Made by a program: the position numbers and the translations under genes. The notes under the pieces were generated by a model. The model worked only from the letters and a program-made list of their open reading frames with translations, was not told the DNA's origin and did no database searches. Shown one piece after another: positions 1-9,810 of a stretch of DNA of 64,000 bases. Numbering within the stretch: position 1 is the stretch's first letter; every line of letters begins with the position of its first letter. The stretch is from Hortaea werneckii (Eukaryota > Ascomycota > Dothideomycetes > Mycosphaerellales > Teratosphaeriaceae): positions 62,001 through 126,000 of the forward strand of contig JBAOKB010000020.1 of the NCBI GenBank assembly GCA_037044905.1, given 5' to 3'.

Positions 1-20
1 CAAGCTAACCTCGTCCATAG

Positions 21-1357
21 GACCTCCGCGTGGGGAACAAGTACAGAATCGGCCGTAAGATCGGTAGCGGTTCTTTCGGCGACATCTACCTGGGTGCGTA
101 TCCGTGATCTGATCACCCCGTCGGGCCTTCGTCACTAACCATACTAAACAGGTACTAACATCATCTCCGGGGAGGAGATCGCTATCAAGCTCGAAAGTGT
201 CAAGGCCAAGCACCCCCAGCTCGAGTATGAGGCTCGCGTCTACAAGTCTCTCGCCGGCGGCGTGGGCATTCCCTTTGTGAGATGGTTCGGCACCGAGTGC
301 GATTACAACGCGATGGTCCTCGATCTCCTTGGCCCATCCCTCGAAGACCTTTTCAACTTCTGCAACCGCAAGTTCTCCCTCAAGACCGTCCTCCTGCTCG
401 CCGACCAACTCATCAGCCGCATCGAGTACATCCACGCCAAGAGCTTCATTCACAGGGATATCAAGCCTGACAACTTCTTGATGGGCATTGGCAAGAGAGG
501 AAACCAGGTCAACGTGATCGATTTCGGTCTGGCCAAGAAGTACAGAGATCCCAAGACACACTTCCACATTCCCTACAGAGAGAACAAGAACCTGACGGGT
601 ACGGCGCGTTATGCGTCCATCAACACGCATTTGGGTGTCGGTAAGTTCAGACGTCTGACTACGCCTTGTTCTAAAGATCGCCTGCTGACTTACTACCAGA
701 GCAATCCCGCCGTGATGACATGGAATCGCTTGGATATGTCATGCTCTACTTCTGCCGTGGTTCTCTCCCATGGCAAGGCCTGAAGGCTGCGACTAAGAAG
801 CAGAAGTACGACCGCATCATGGAGAAGAAGATGACCACGCCGACCGAAGTTCTCTGCCGCGGCTTCCCGAATGAGTTCGCCATCTACCTAAACTACACCC
901 GTTCGCTCCGCTTCGACGACAAGCCCGATTACAGCTACCTCCGCAAGATCTTCCGTGATCTTTTCGTGAGGGAAGGCTTCCAGTATGACTACGTGTTCGA
1001 CTGGACAGTCTACAAGTACCAGAAGAATGCGCAAGCCATTGCTGCTCAGAACAACGCCGCTGGTGGTGATGCGGCTGAGGAGGCTGAGAAGACCGGCGGC
1101 CGCAAGACGAACCAGGCGACGGCTGGTACTGGTGCAGGCAACTTCCGCAAGACCGCCAACCCAGGTGCTGGTACGGGAATGTGAGTGCGCACACACACTT
1201 CAGCCTTCCCAACTTGTAAGGCGCTCTTCCTCTGCGTTTGGGCTACTGATTGCGTTAAGCGCGAGGAAGCAGGAGACTTTGGCTGACAATGCACTTTCTT
1301 CGTAGGCAGCTGAGGTCTAGCAAGCGAGGTGCTGATAACGGATACAACGGTTACTGA
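21..1357 (+). CDS. Casein kinase I, Hrr25/CkiA type (5' end outside window)
   Basis: Serine/threonine kinase of the CK1 family, which acts in vesicle traffic, DNA repair and ribosome maturation. Exons are 21-93, 152-640, 700-1180 and 1306-1357. An acceptor AG at 19-20 precedes the first visible exon, so only a short N-terminal exon is missing. Visible motifs are the glycine loop GSGSFGDIYLG, the catalytic loop HRDIKPDNFLMG, the activation segment IDFGLAKKYRDP, and the CK1-specific NTHLGVEQSRRDDMESLGY, which spans intron 2. The tail after the kinase domain is short, rich in Ala and Gly, and ends RGADNGYNGY. Without the last splice the frame would stop at 1183, so the fourth exon is inferred from good GT/AG signals and restored frame. 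Introns are 58, 59 and 125 bases. Family assignment is secure; the exact ortholog name is inferred. Confidence 0.95.
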
Positions 1358-2546
1358 GCGACCTGGCAACAGTGAGTGGGCATTGATCTCACTCATCTTG
1401 ACAAAACAACTATCTCAGCAGCGAGGAGCTTCTCGACTGTCAATTTTTCCTTGGATCCGGCTCGACGACCTTCTTTTCAAGAGGATGGCAATGGGGCTGG
1501 ACCATGGATCTTTCATATCGGTATGTGCTATCTCAGCAACACACGGCTGGAAAGGCGACAATGGTATGCACACGGCTTTCGATTCTAACGACAGTCGGCT
1601 GGCTGTTCGTCAACGAGGCAAAAACTTGCTGCAATATCAGTCGGACCTGGAAGCACATCTTTCTTTCTGGGAGTGTCACTCGGCAGGACTTTCGGCGACC
1701 AACCCCCAACCATCTTGGGATCGACGAACTCGCCGGATCTTCCTGCAGGGTGACCGCAAACCCAACCGGAATTTCCTTACCGATCACTGATATTAAGACG
1801 GCTGTACTGCGTTCGCAAAGCTGCCAGAACCAAAAATTTCACAAAAACAGAAACTCGACAAAAAAAAATAACAAAACCTTGGGTCTTTCTTTGGCGTTGC
1901 TTGGACTTCATTTTGCGTGTGTATTTCCTGGGAGGGAGAGTAGTTGGAATGAGATTGCATACTTTCAAATGGCCTCCTCCGTCGGGATGGAGAGGGTACG
2001 CGTGGGGAGGCGGATCAAGGAGAGAAGATGGGAAATGAACATGATGGACACGGATGGCCTTCACCTTAGGCTGTTTGACTAGCTTGGGCTGGTCGAGCGT
2101 GAAACGATGGAAGTCATATCCGGTAGACCAGGCCTTTCTTGCTGTTACAATTGGCGGATTGACAAGGCGATTCATGGGAAGATGGGGATGAATTAGAATG
2201 CTGTACTTGCTTGCTTGCGTGGTTCTAGGAAGGGTAATGAGTGTGTTGTGTTGACTTTTGCGGTTATGTCTCTTATGTCTTTCATTGCTAGAAAAGGCTC
2301 TCTCTTTAACAGTATTCTGATCGTACACCTGACATGGCCGATATGTACCATTTTCAGAGCCATTGACACGTGACTACGCGTTGGATGCTGTCGCGCCGCC
2401 CGACCAGGAGCGGCATGAGTAAGCGGAAATTCATGTGTGGCGTAAAGTGCACCTCGCATTCTCGATTCCCCATTCATACACCACCACACCTTGCTGGTGA
2501 CGGTATCGACCGCATTGTTGTAAGCTTACCGTCTGACTGTCTGACG
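1358..2546. other. Intergenic, about 1.2 kb
   Basis: Lies between the kinase stop and the Rsm22 start. It holds the kinase 3' UTR and the Rsm22 promoter. Open frames of up to about 190 codons occur on both strands, but they overlap each other, resemble no family I know and have no splice context, so I call no gene. An A-rich stretch lies at 1859-1875. Confidence 0.6.
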
Positions 2547-5054
2547 ATGTTGGCAGTAGCTGCGCGGTCCACCCACAGCTCCATCTGTGCAGCGTGCCGG
2601 TTACGAGCGAACATAGTCTCGAAGCAGCTTGCACGATGTCGCAGACCCGCCACTACGCCGACGACGACTGCACTCCCTTTCCGCAGCCAGCGACTCCTCA
2701 CCACTACCCGTCCATCGCTTTTCCCTCGCGCTCGACGAGGCGAGAGGCGCACCGATACCGACGCTGAGCTGCAACCCCATCAGCAACAGCCCTCTCGCCC
2801 ACCGGGTCTGTCGCCGGAAGATGTTGCACGTATAGCACGGCAAGAATTTGGCGATCGATTGCCTGAAGGCGCGTTGACTGCGGAGGAATACCGAGTGTAT
2901 GAGCGACTGTACGGGACACCTGTGACGGTCGACGAGGGCCACGAAGCGGCGCTGGACGCCCAGGAGGCTTCGGCTCTGGAGGCAGAGGAGGCGGGAAAGA
3001 CGGGGGTAGTTCGGAGAGGGGAAGGAGGGGAATGGGAGGATGTGGAGTATGATGAAGACGAGTTGAGTGAGGAGGAGTTGGCTCAAATGGATGAATTGGA
3101 TGCGCTGGAGGGGGAGGATGAGATGGTCATGAGTGATCAGCTTTATGTCGATGACGATACCAAGCTTGCGCAGGATATGCAGGATACTATGTCTGCGGCT
3201 GAGACGGCGAAGGCGGCGCAAGAGGCATATGAGCAGGGAGATGACGAAGGCGAGGGAGGGAGTTCACGGGTACATCCTTTGACGCAGGAGAACAAGTACG
3301 GACCTCTGCCTTCCACCATTCAGCTACCGAAGGCTGATTTTGTGGACCCAGCTAGCCTACTGTTGTCCGGGATTCCGCCTGTGCATATCGCCGAAGCTGC
3401 TCATCGGGTGTTTGGAGGAGTAGGACTGCCGTATTCGACATCAACGCCGGCAATTGGCAAGACGATGCAGCCGAAGCCGATCCAGTTAGATGCCTATCAA
3501 AGCGGGATGAGCGACATCGAAGCCGATACCTATCTTGCGACCATTTTCCCGGGAATGTACGCCAGCGTCATGAGTGTGCTGGCTGAGACGAGGAGACGAC
3601 TTGGGACGCACTGGGCGGAGAATTTGGTGAAGAAAGCAGAGGCCGGCGAGTTGAAGATCCTCGATGCTGGTGGTGCAGGTGCAGGAGTTCTCGCTGTGAG
3701 GGAAATGCTCCGAGCGGAATGGGAACGCATGCACGAGGACGACCAGAGCGATGCTGCAAGCGTGATGGCACTAGCAGAAGCTGATGGCAAAGCCGGAGGA
3801 GCCAACGCATCTGCTCCATTAGGCTCTGCGACTGTATTGACAGGTGCTGACACTTTGAGGAAACGCGCAAGTCAGTTGCTGGAAAATACGACATTTATTC
3901 CGAGACTTCCAGACTACCTACATACGGAGGAAGCCAGGTTCAAGGGGAAATACGACATTGTTATTGCGCCCCACACTCTTTGGCAGCTCCGCGAAGACTA
4001 TACTAGGAAACAACATACGCAGAACCTCTGGTCGCTGCTCAGCACAGACGGTGGCGTTATGGTCATGCTGGAGAAGGGTGTACCCCGAGGATTCGAAATG
4101 ATCGCTGCTGCGCGGGAGATGCTGCTCGAGACTCGCATCAGCTCCCCGGAAGCCCGAGCTCAGAATATTGACATTTCGGACCCGCCTGAGCCGTACGTGC
4201 ACTGGGAAGGCCAGGAGCAGGCGGAACCTTTGACGAGGCCTAAAGAGAAAGGCATGATTGTCGCTCCTTGTACCAATCACGCTGGTTGCCCTGCCTATGT
4301 GCAGAAGGGTCATGTCAGGGGACGGAGGGACATTTGTCATTTCGAGCAGCGTTACATTCGACCGCCCTTCTTGCAGAAGGTGCTCAACGCCAAGGATAAG
4401 AATCACGAGGATGTGAAGTTCTCTTACCTGGCTGTGATGCGCGGTCGGGATCTCAGGGAAGTCCAGGATGCCAAGGATGGTTTCGCGCAGGAGCAGGTGC
4501 TCGAACAAGGAAAGCCAGCCACCGAGAAGGCTTTCGAGGGATATGGTGATGAGGCTCGAAACAGGAAGACTGGAGACCCTGCCGCTGCGCGAGATGGCGA
4601 GGAGCAATCCGCACCGCACTCCCTATCCCTACCCCGAGCCATCCTTCCCCCATTAAAGCGACGCGGCCACGTCATCCTCGACCTCTGCACTCCGACCGGC
4701 ACCCTCGAGCGCTGGACCGTCCCCAAATCCTTCTCCAAGCAAGCATACCGCGACGCGCGCAAGTCCTCCTGGGGCGACCTCTGGGCTTTGGGCGCTAAGA
4801 CCCGCGTCCTCCGCACGGTCCGGGGCCCGAAATCGCGGAAGAGCGATCACGATATGGATGTCACGTCTTCGAAGAAGGGACGAAAAGGAGGGAAGAAGAG
4901 CGGTGGGGACGACAGCGGCGTCGGTGTGGATGACCATGGACGGTTGAAGTTCGGAGAGGGAGTGTCGATGGGTGAAGGCGGTAAGATGAGAGGGAGGAAG
5001 ATTAAGGGGATTCGGGATAAGAGGGATAAGAAGGGGAGGAGGGCTGAGGAGTAA
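2547..5054 (+). CDS. RSM22: Mitochondrial ribosomal assembly protein Rsm22 (METTL17 family)
   Basis: Predicted 835-residue mitochondrial protein of the Rsm22/METTL17 family, methyltransferase-fold proteins needed to build the small mitoribosomal subunit. The frame is open upstream, but 2547 is the first ATG that gives an Arg/Ser/Ala-rich N-terminus typical of a mitochondrial presequence. Residues of about 60-230 are acidic and probably disordered. The SAM-fold core includes LKILDAGGAGAGVLAVREML and YDIVIAPHTLWQL. The family signature follows: PCTNHAGCPAY, then DICHFEQRYIRPPF. With the late Cys of LDLCTPTGTLERW these give four cysteines matching the iron-sulfur ligands reported for METTL17 and Rsm22. 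The C-terminus is basic. No intron is needed. The gene is convergent with SLU7. Confidence 0.92.
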   Translation: MLAVAARSTHSSICAACRLRANIVSKQLARCRRPATTPTTTALPFRSQRLLTTTRPSLFPRARRGERRTDTDAELQPHQQQPSRPPGLSPEDVARIARQEFGDRLPEGALTAEEYRVYERLYGTPVTVDEGHEAALDAQEASALEAEEAGKTGVVRRGEGGEWEDVEYDEDELSEEELAQMDELDALEGEDEMVMSDQLYVDDDTKLAQDMQDTMSAAETAKAAQEAYEQGDDEGEGGSSRVHPLTQENKYGPLPSTIQLPKADFVDPASLLLSGIPPVHIAEAAHRVFGGVGLPYSTSTPAIGKTMQPKPIQLDAYQSGMSDIEADTYLATIFPGMYASVMSVLAETRRRLGTHWAENLVKKAEAGELKILDAGGAGAGVLAVREMLRAEWERMHEDDQSDAASVMALAEADGKAGGANASAPLGSATVLTGADTLRKRASQLLENTTFIPRLPDYLHTEEARFKGKYDIVIAPHTLWQLREDYTRKQHTQNLWSLLSTDGGVMVMLEKGVPRGFEMIAAAREMLLETRISSPEARAQNIDISDPPEPYVHWEGQEQAEPLTRPKEKGMIVAPCTNHAGCPAYVQKGHVRGRRDICHFEQRYIRPPFLQKVLNAKDKNHEDVKFSYLAVMRGRDLREVQDAKDGFAQEQVLEQGKPATEKAFEGYGDEARNRKTGDPAAARDGEEQSAPHSLSLPRAILPPLKRRGHVILDLCTPTGTLERWTVPKSFSKQAYRDARKSSWGDLWALGAKTRVLRTVRGPKSRKSDHDMDVTSSKKGRKGGKKSGGDDSGVGVDDHGRLKFGEGVSMGEGGKMRGRKIKGIRDKRDKKGRRAEE

Positions 5055-5533
5055 GAATTCTTACCATTTACTGAGATGATTGTAGTATTACCGGGCTAGC
5101 TAAGATTCTCCGCTCCTTGTATATGGGGCGAGGGTGTTTAATCATGTAGTTGTTGCTGTGATTGTCCAGTGAATTGTTCTCCAAAACCCCTTCTCTTTGA
5201 CGGTTGTGCAGGTTTGGTCTTATGCATCGGGGCAGAGCTGGAGCTCGATAAAGCGGGTTGCCGCCTGAACTTGGCTGTGAACCGCAAAAGTGCCTCGAAG
5301 TTTTAAACGATAGTCTCACGCCGGTTCGCTATCGTCACGCTGTTCGTTGACCTTGAAAGGCATCTTGAGGCATCAACGTGGGTTAAAGGGTAGCTCAACG
5401 CAAACCAAATTGACAGCACAAAATGGGGAGGTTCATGGGAAATGTATTGAAAGCAGTTCGTACTTTCTCATAATTCAGGGGGAATTCGTGAGAACAAACT
5501 TCACAATTGAATCCGGATGGGTCAAAAAGGGGA
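5055..5533. other. Convergent intergenic spacer
   Basis: Shared 3' region of RSM22 (+) and SLU7 (-), 479 bases. No gene, RNA gene or repeat is visible. Confidence 0.6.
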
Positions 5534-7087
5534 CTATAAAAGCTCATCCGTGCCCAACATGCCAGCCATAGGATCAGCCTTATTCGTCTTTTCCTTCCGA
5601 TATCTCTCCATCTCCGCCTCAGTGACTCCATTCTTCATCTCCTCTAACCGTCTCCGACTCTCGTCCATCTTCTGCTTGTCAGGCTTATCAGGCTGGTTGG
5701 GGATATGGCTCGTTCGCTCCTCATCTAATATCTGCCTGCCAGCTCCGCTCTCCACCCCACTCGCCTCGACCTGCTCGTCCTTTGGCACTGCCTCCGCATT
5801 TCCAGCCTCTTCTGCAGTGGGCAAGGGGGCGGAAGTACTCGTTACCCCTTTACTGAAGTTCTCCGCTTCCTCCGCTGCGGCTTTGCCGGCATCGCCGGTG
5901 CAGAAGGAATTCTTGACTGTACTGTGGCAGCACGCGTATCCCCAGGCAAAATCCCTCCACCATGATCCCCAGACGGAAGTGTGGTTGTTGATCAGCACGT
6001 CTTCAGCGTACATGCTCTTCTCCTTCTTCTCTGGGAGACCCTTAATCCGGCCGCGGGCGTCGTATTCGACGTAGTTCTCGTTCGACGTCACTCCAGCACC
6101 AGCGAGCTTCTTGCCTTTGTCAGACGCAGCAGTGTCTTGGACTCCATACCGATCGGCAAGGAACTTCTTCCGCTCTTCGGCTTTCCGGAGGTCGTCGTCG
6201 GCTTTCCGCTTGCGTGTGAGCTGGGCCTCGGTGGGGTTGGCCTGAAGGTGGACCTTGCCGGGGCCACCTGTCTCTTGCGATTCCCATGCGTAGCGGGTGG
6301 CTTTCTCGAACTCGGCGGCGTCGCCTGAGGCTTTCTGGAAGCCGTCTTCGGCTATGAGTTCGTTGGTTGAGTCGGCCGTGTCGAGCATAGTTCGGGTTTT
6401 GGGGTCGTATTTCGCGCTGTCGAGATCGAGGTTCAGGAGGTATTTGGCCGTGTCTTCACGTAATCGTAGTGTTCGTGTGGACTTGGATTGGCTGCGTCCC
6501 ATGTCCGTCTCGGCATCGTATTGTTCTCCGTGTTTGCCTTCCACTGCGCCATCCTCGCCGTTGCCCTCTTCGGCGGCATTGCCATCGCCTGCAGCCAACC
6601 GCTTGAGTTCCTCCACCTGTCGGTACTCGTCGATGACCTCCTGGAACTGCTCAGGCTGGTAGCCGTTCCACCGATCGCGCTTCGCATCCCAGCCTAAGCG
6701 CACATCACCCACTTTCTCGTCCGCCGCAATGTCTCGTCCTGTCCACCGTGCTCCCTTCTTCCGCTTCCGCTGGAGACAGTCCTTCTCCTTATGGCTCATG
6801 CTGCCGCAGTTCTCGCATGCGCCTTTGCGGTACTTGGTCGCCTTGGGACCGACAGTCTTGCCGCGGTCATACCATTGCGCGTGTGCGAGCGAATCCTGGG
6901 TCTGCTGCTTCGAAGGCGCAAGACGTTGATGCTCGAGGTAGTCATCTTGCGACTGGGTGGCGTCGTCGATATAGAAGGGCTTCTTGGCAATGAACGAGGG
7001 GATATATTCGTTGCGCTCGTTGGACTTGGGCGTCTCGGTCGGCTTAGGGCCTTGATGCGCGTTCTTCGATCCGCCTGGGCGTGACAT
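5534..7087 (-). CDS. SLU7: Pre-mRNA-splicing factor Slu7
   Basis: Second-step splicing factor that helps choose the 3' splice site. Single exon, 517 residues. In order: the N-terminal motif YIPSFIAKKPFYI (about residues 28-40), the conserved block ending GKTVGPKATKYRKGACENCG, and a CCHC zinc knuckle at residues 91-104 (C-x2-C-x4-H-x4-C, CENCGSMSHKEKDC). Then comes the Slu7 region with ARWTGRDIAADEKVGDVRLG and WDAKRDRWNGY. The C-terminal third carries the family motif WGYACCHSTVKNSFCTG. It ends with a Lys/Glu-rich helix and the tail DPMAGMLGTDELL. Length is normal for filamentous fungi. It diverges from the RRM/G-patch gene across 347 bases, so two splicing-related genes probably share a promoter region. 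Confidence 0.96.
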   Translation of the reverse strand: MSRPGGSKNAHQGPKPTETPKSNERNEYIPSFIAKKPFYIDDATQSQDDYLEHQRLAPSKQQTQDSLAHAQWYDRGKTVGPKATKYRKGACENCGSMSHKEKDCLQRKRKKGARWTGRDIAADEKVGDVRLGWDAKRDRWNGYQPEQFQEVIDEYRQVEELKRLAAGDGNAAEEGNGEDGAVEGKHGEQYDAETDMGRSQSKSTRTLRLREDTAKYLLNLDLDSAKYDPKTRTMLDTADSTNELIAEDGFQKASGDAAEFEKATRYAWESQETGGPGKVHLQANPTEAQLTRKRKADDDLRKAEERKKFLADRYGVQDTAASDKGKKLAGAGVTSNENYVEYDARGRIKGLPEKKEKSMYAEDVLINNHTSVWGSWWRDFAWGYACCHSTVKNSFCTGDAGKAAAEEAENFSKGVTSTSAPLPTAEEAGNAEAVPKDEQVEASGVESGAGRQILDEERTSHIPNQPDKPDKQKMDESRRRLEEMKNGVTEAEMERYRKEKTNKADPMAGMLGTDELL

Positions 7088-7434
7088 GGCGGCTTGGATG
7101 TTGATGTAGATGAGTTCCTAGATCCCGTGACTACCAGGTGGATGATGGCGAGGAAGGCAATCACATGCAAAAGACGCCGACGTCCCACAGGAAAGTGTAG
7201 CGACGCCGGTGGTGCTAGCGCGACAACGTCCATGCTGAACTTCAAGATCGCGAACATCGCATCGTGAACCATCCACGACTTCAAGCTGCCACTGTGCATT
7301 CACAGACCAACAGATCACACTTCCTGCTCTCGCCACCCGTTTCCTTGCGTCTTCCTATGTGACCCCGGTGCACCCATTAATCCTTTAGCTCAGAGTAGAC
7401 CCACTGCAAGGACATACCTTATTCACCCTCCACC
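7088..7434. promoter_or_regulatory. Shared divergent promoter region, SLU7 / RRM-G-patch gene
   Basis: This 347-base stretch separates the start codons of SLU7 (-) and the RRM/G-patch gene (+) and must hold both promoters. No other gene fits. I do not recognise individual factor sites. Confidence 0.6.
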
Positions 7435-9423
7435 ATGGGCGACAACTACCGCCCACGCCGCTCGCCACCCTTCCCTCCTCGCCACGGTGGCGGCTGGCAG
7501 AACGACTATGGTAAAACATGATAGACCACCAGGCCAAACTCCATACCCCCGCGTAGGTGACGAGCTAACTTGATCTTTGAAGAACGCCCTCCACGAGGTG
7601 CTTACTACAGAGACGCGAGCACTAGTCGCGAGCGTCGCATCAGCAGTGACTTTTACGATGAGCGACAGCAGCGCCCGAGCAGTTCGCGCTCTTCAGACAA
7701 CTCCCCCCTTGAATACGATGAGTCCAGCGGCTTTAGGATCCGTGGACGGACGGATCCCCGGATGAACGAAGGTGGTAGGTACCGTGACCGCGATGGACCT
7801 CCCGCGTACCGTGACGAATCCCGTGTCTTTCGTCGTCGTCACGACAGCCGCGATGCTCCGTACAGGCGTCCATACCGCGGTCCTCGTTACGAAGAGATTC
7901 CTGCCTATTCAGAGGAACCGTTCTACGCGGAACCTCCAAACCGTGGCGAGAACGACATCTCTACTGATGGACGCCCGCTTCGGCTCTTGCTTCTTCGCGG
8001 GCTCAAAGAGTCCACTTCAGAGGACCTCCTAGCCAAAGGTCTTCAGAAGCTCGAAAGCAGCGAAGACTCGAAGCACGGCGCCGCACCTGGTTCTCTGCGT
8101 CGCGTCATGCTCATCCGAGATCGTGTCTCAGGTAAAGGCCTCGGGTTCGGCTTCGCAGAGTACCACTCCATTCCTACTGCCTCGGCGGCTCTGGCCAAAG
8201 CCGAAGAATTAGGTGAAACATTTACCATCTCAAGCAAAGTCGTCGAGGTCAATTTCCCCCATCTCTTCGTTTTCCCAAGGGCCGATTTCGGGGAAGTGAG
8301 CGAAACCGCCGAGAGATGGACGGTCGTCATGCCTGCCACCGGCGCCAGACATCGGTATCATGACGAGAGATACTTCCCTAGCGAACTCATTGTGAACGAG
8401 GTCCCGCCGAACGGAGAACTGCACGCTGGACAAGAGAGACCAGAGCAGCAAGCTCAGTCATCAGCTCGCGGCACACATGACGTGAAGGATAAGTCATCTA
8501 CGGTAACTGGCAAAAAGAGAAGGGAACCTTCCTCGTCAACCTCAACTACCAAACCGGCATTTCTACAGCACTGGCAGAACAAAGCTGCTGAGTTGCGTTC
8601 AGAGGATGAGAAGGCTGCTGCGGAGAGAGAGCGCGGGCGGGAGGCTAAGCGCCAGCGTATTCCTGCAAGCGGCGTCAACACAATCACAACATCCAAAGTT
8701 GAAACTCCCGCCGAGGAGGCTGTTCAAACAACACAGCCACTGCCTGAGAGCTCGCCGGCCCCACAAGTCCAAACATTTTCAATAGACACGAAGGAGAAGA
8801 AGGGTTGCTACCTCTGCATGAGACAGTTTGATACATCCGAAAAGGTGCAACGCCACATCCGTGAAAGTCAAATACACGCGGGGAATCTACAGAACGATGC
8901 GGAGAAGGCGAAAGGCTACGAGCAGCTGAGGAAGCTCGGTGTTTCCGAGACCAGCACTATCAAGATTGCTATGCCTCCTGCAAATGAAGCAATTCGCTCA
9001 ACGTCTTCTGCCACTCCCGAGGACGTCCCACAGTACCGCGACCGTGCAGACGAGCGACGCAGAGAGCAGGCTCGAGCCGGAATCAAAGAAAATGTCTCTT
9101 TCAGTCTGAAGGGCAAAAAGGCCTCTGCGGCCAAGAAATCTTCTCCAGCAGCACCCGAGCTCAGTAAACCAAGCTACGGGAAGGGCATGAATCTCCTGCA
9201 GAAATCCGGATGGTCTGCAGGTCAGGGCCTCGGCAGTCAGGGTGAAGGTATGGCTGCTCCCATCGATCAGGCAGTGTATGCCGCGGGTGTCGGGCTGGGT
9301 CATGAAAGCAGCAAGAAAGGGGATGCGGTGGAAGAGGCCGAAAAGATGACAAAGGGTGACAGGGGCGGGTTCCTGGAAGCGACGAAGAGGAGTGCGAGGG
9401 AGAGGTATGACAGGATGAATTAA
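7435..9423 (+). CDS. RRM / C2H2 zinc finger / G-patch protein, RBM5-RBM10 type
   Basis: Predicted nuclear RNA-binding protein of 638 residues, similar in layout to RBM5/RBM10 splicing regulators. Exons are 7435-7510 and 7583-9423. The 72-base intron has a branch site GCTAACT at 7564-7570, and the splice rebuilds a GAA codon. The start ATG follows CACC and opens MGDNYRPRRSPPFPPRHGGG. Residues to about 150 are rich in Arg, Ser, Tyr and Asp and probably disordered. An RRM-like domain follows (about 157-261, LRLLLLRGL... GLGFGFAEYHS). A C2H2-type finger (CYLCMRQF...RHIRESQIH) lies near 437-460. A G-patch is near 560-605 (KSGWSAGQGLGSQGEG, ending GVGLGHE). G-patches commonly activate DEAH helicases. 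The exact ortholog is uncertain, but the domain set is clear. Confidence 0.88.
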
Positions 9424-9810
9424 GTCCTCAAGTCCTACTGCTTTGGGTGGAAAGAATGAAACGTTGAGCGTATGCTTACCACTACGATGTACTTGATTGC
9501 TACGAAGAGATAATTGCTTATGAAGAGAGAGTTCAAGTGTTGCATTCCATGCTTAACTGTCAAAGAGATTCTGCTTGAGTACGGCTTTAGTAGTATCGTT
9601 GAGCAAGTGAAACTCTCGTTGCGTTTTATAGACATCAGGAATAGAGTTGAGTTGTAATGACGATGTTTGAGTGTCGTGATGAAGAAATTGCCGGGGCGGT
9701 GTCCCGCTTTCGGTGCATGAGTCATGAGCGAAGCATCCCACTTCCAATGCCCCTCCAAAAAGTTCATGCAAGACAGATGCACATAGACTGAGTTCTGTAC
9801 ACAACACGTC
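9424..9810. other. Intergenic, tandem genes
   Basis: 3' end of the RRM/G-patch gene and promoter of the aspartyl-tRNA synthetase gene, 387 bases. Nothing else recognised. Confidence 0.55.

Noticed and set aside
1504..2328. Open frames of about 190 (+) and 183 (-) codons downstream of the kinase gene
   Set aside because: They overlap each other, have no recognisable domains and no splice context; they probably lie in the UTR and promoter.
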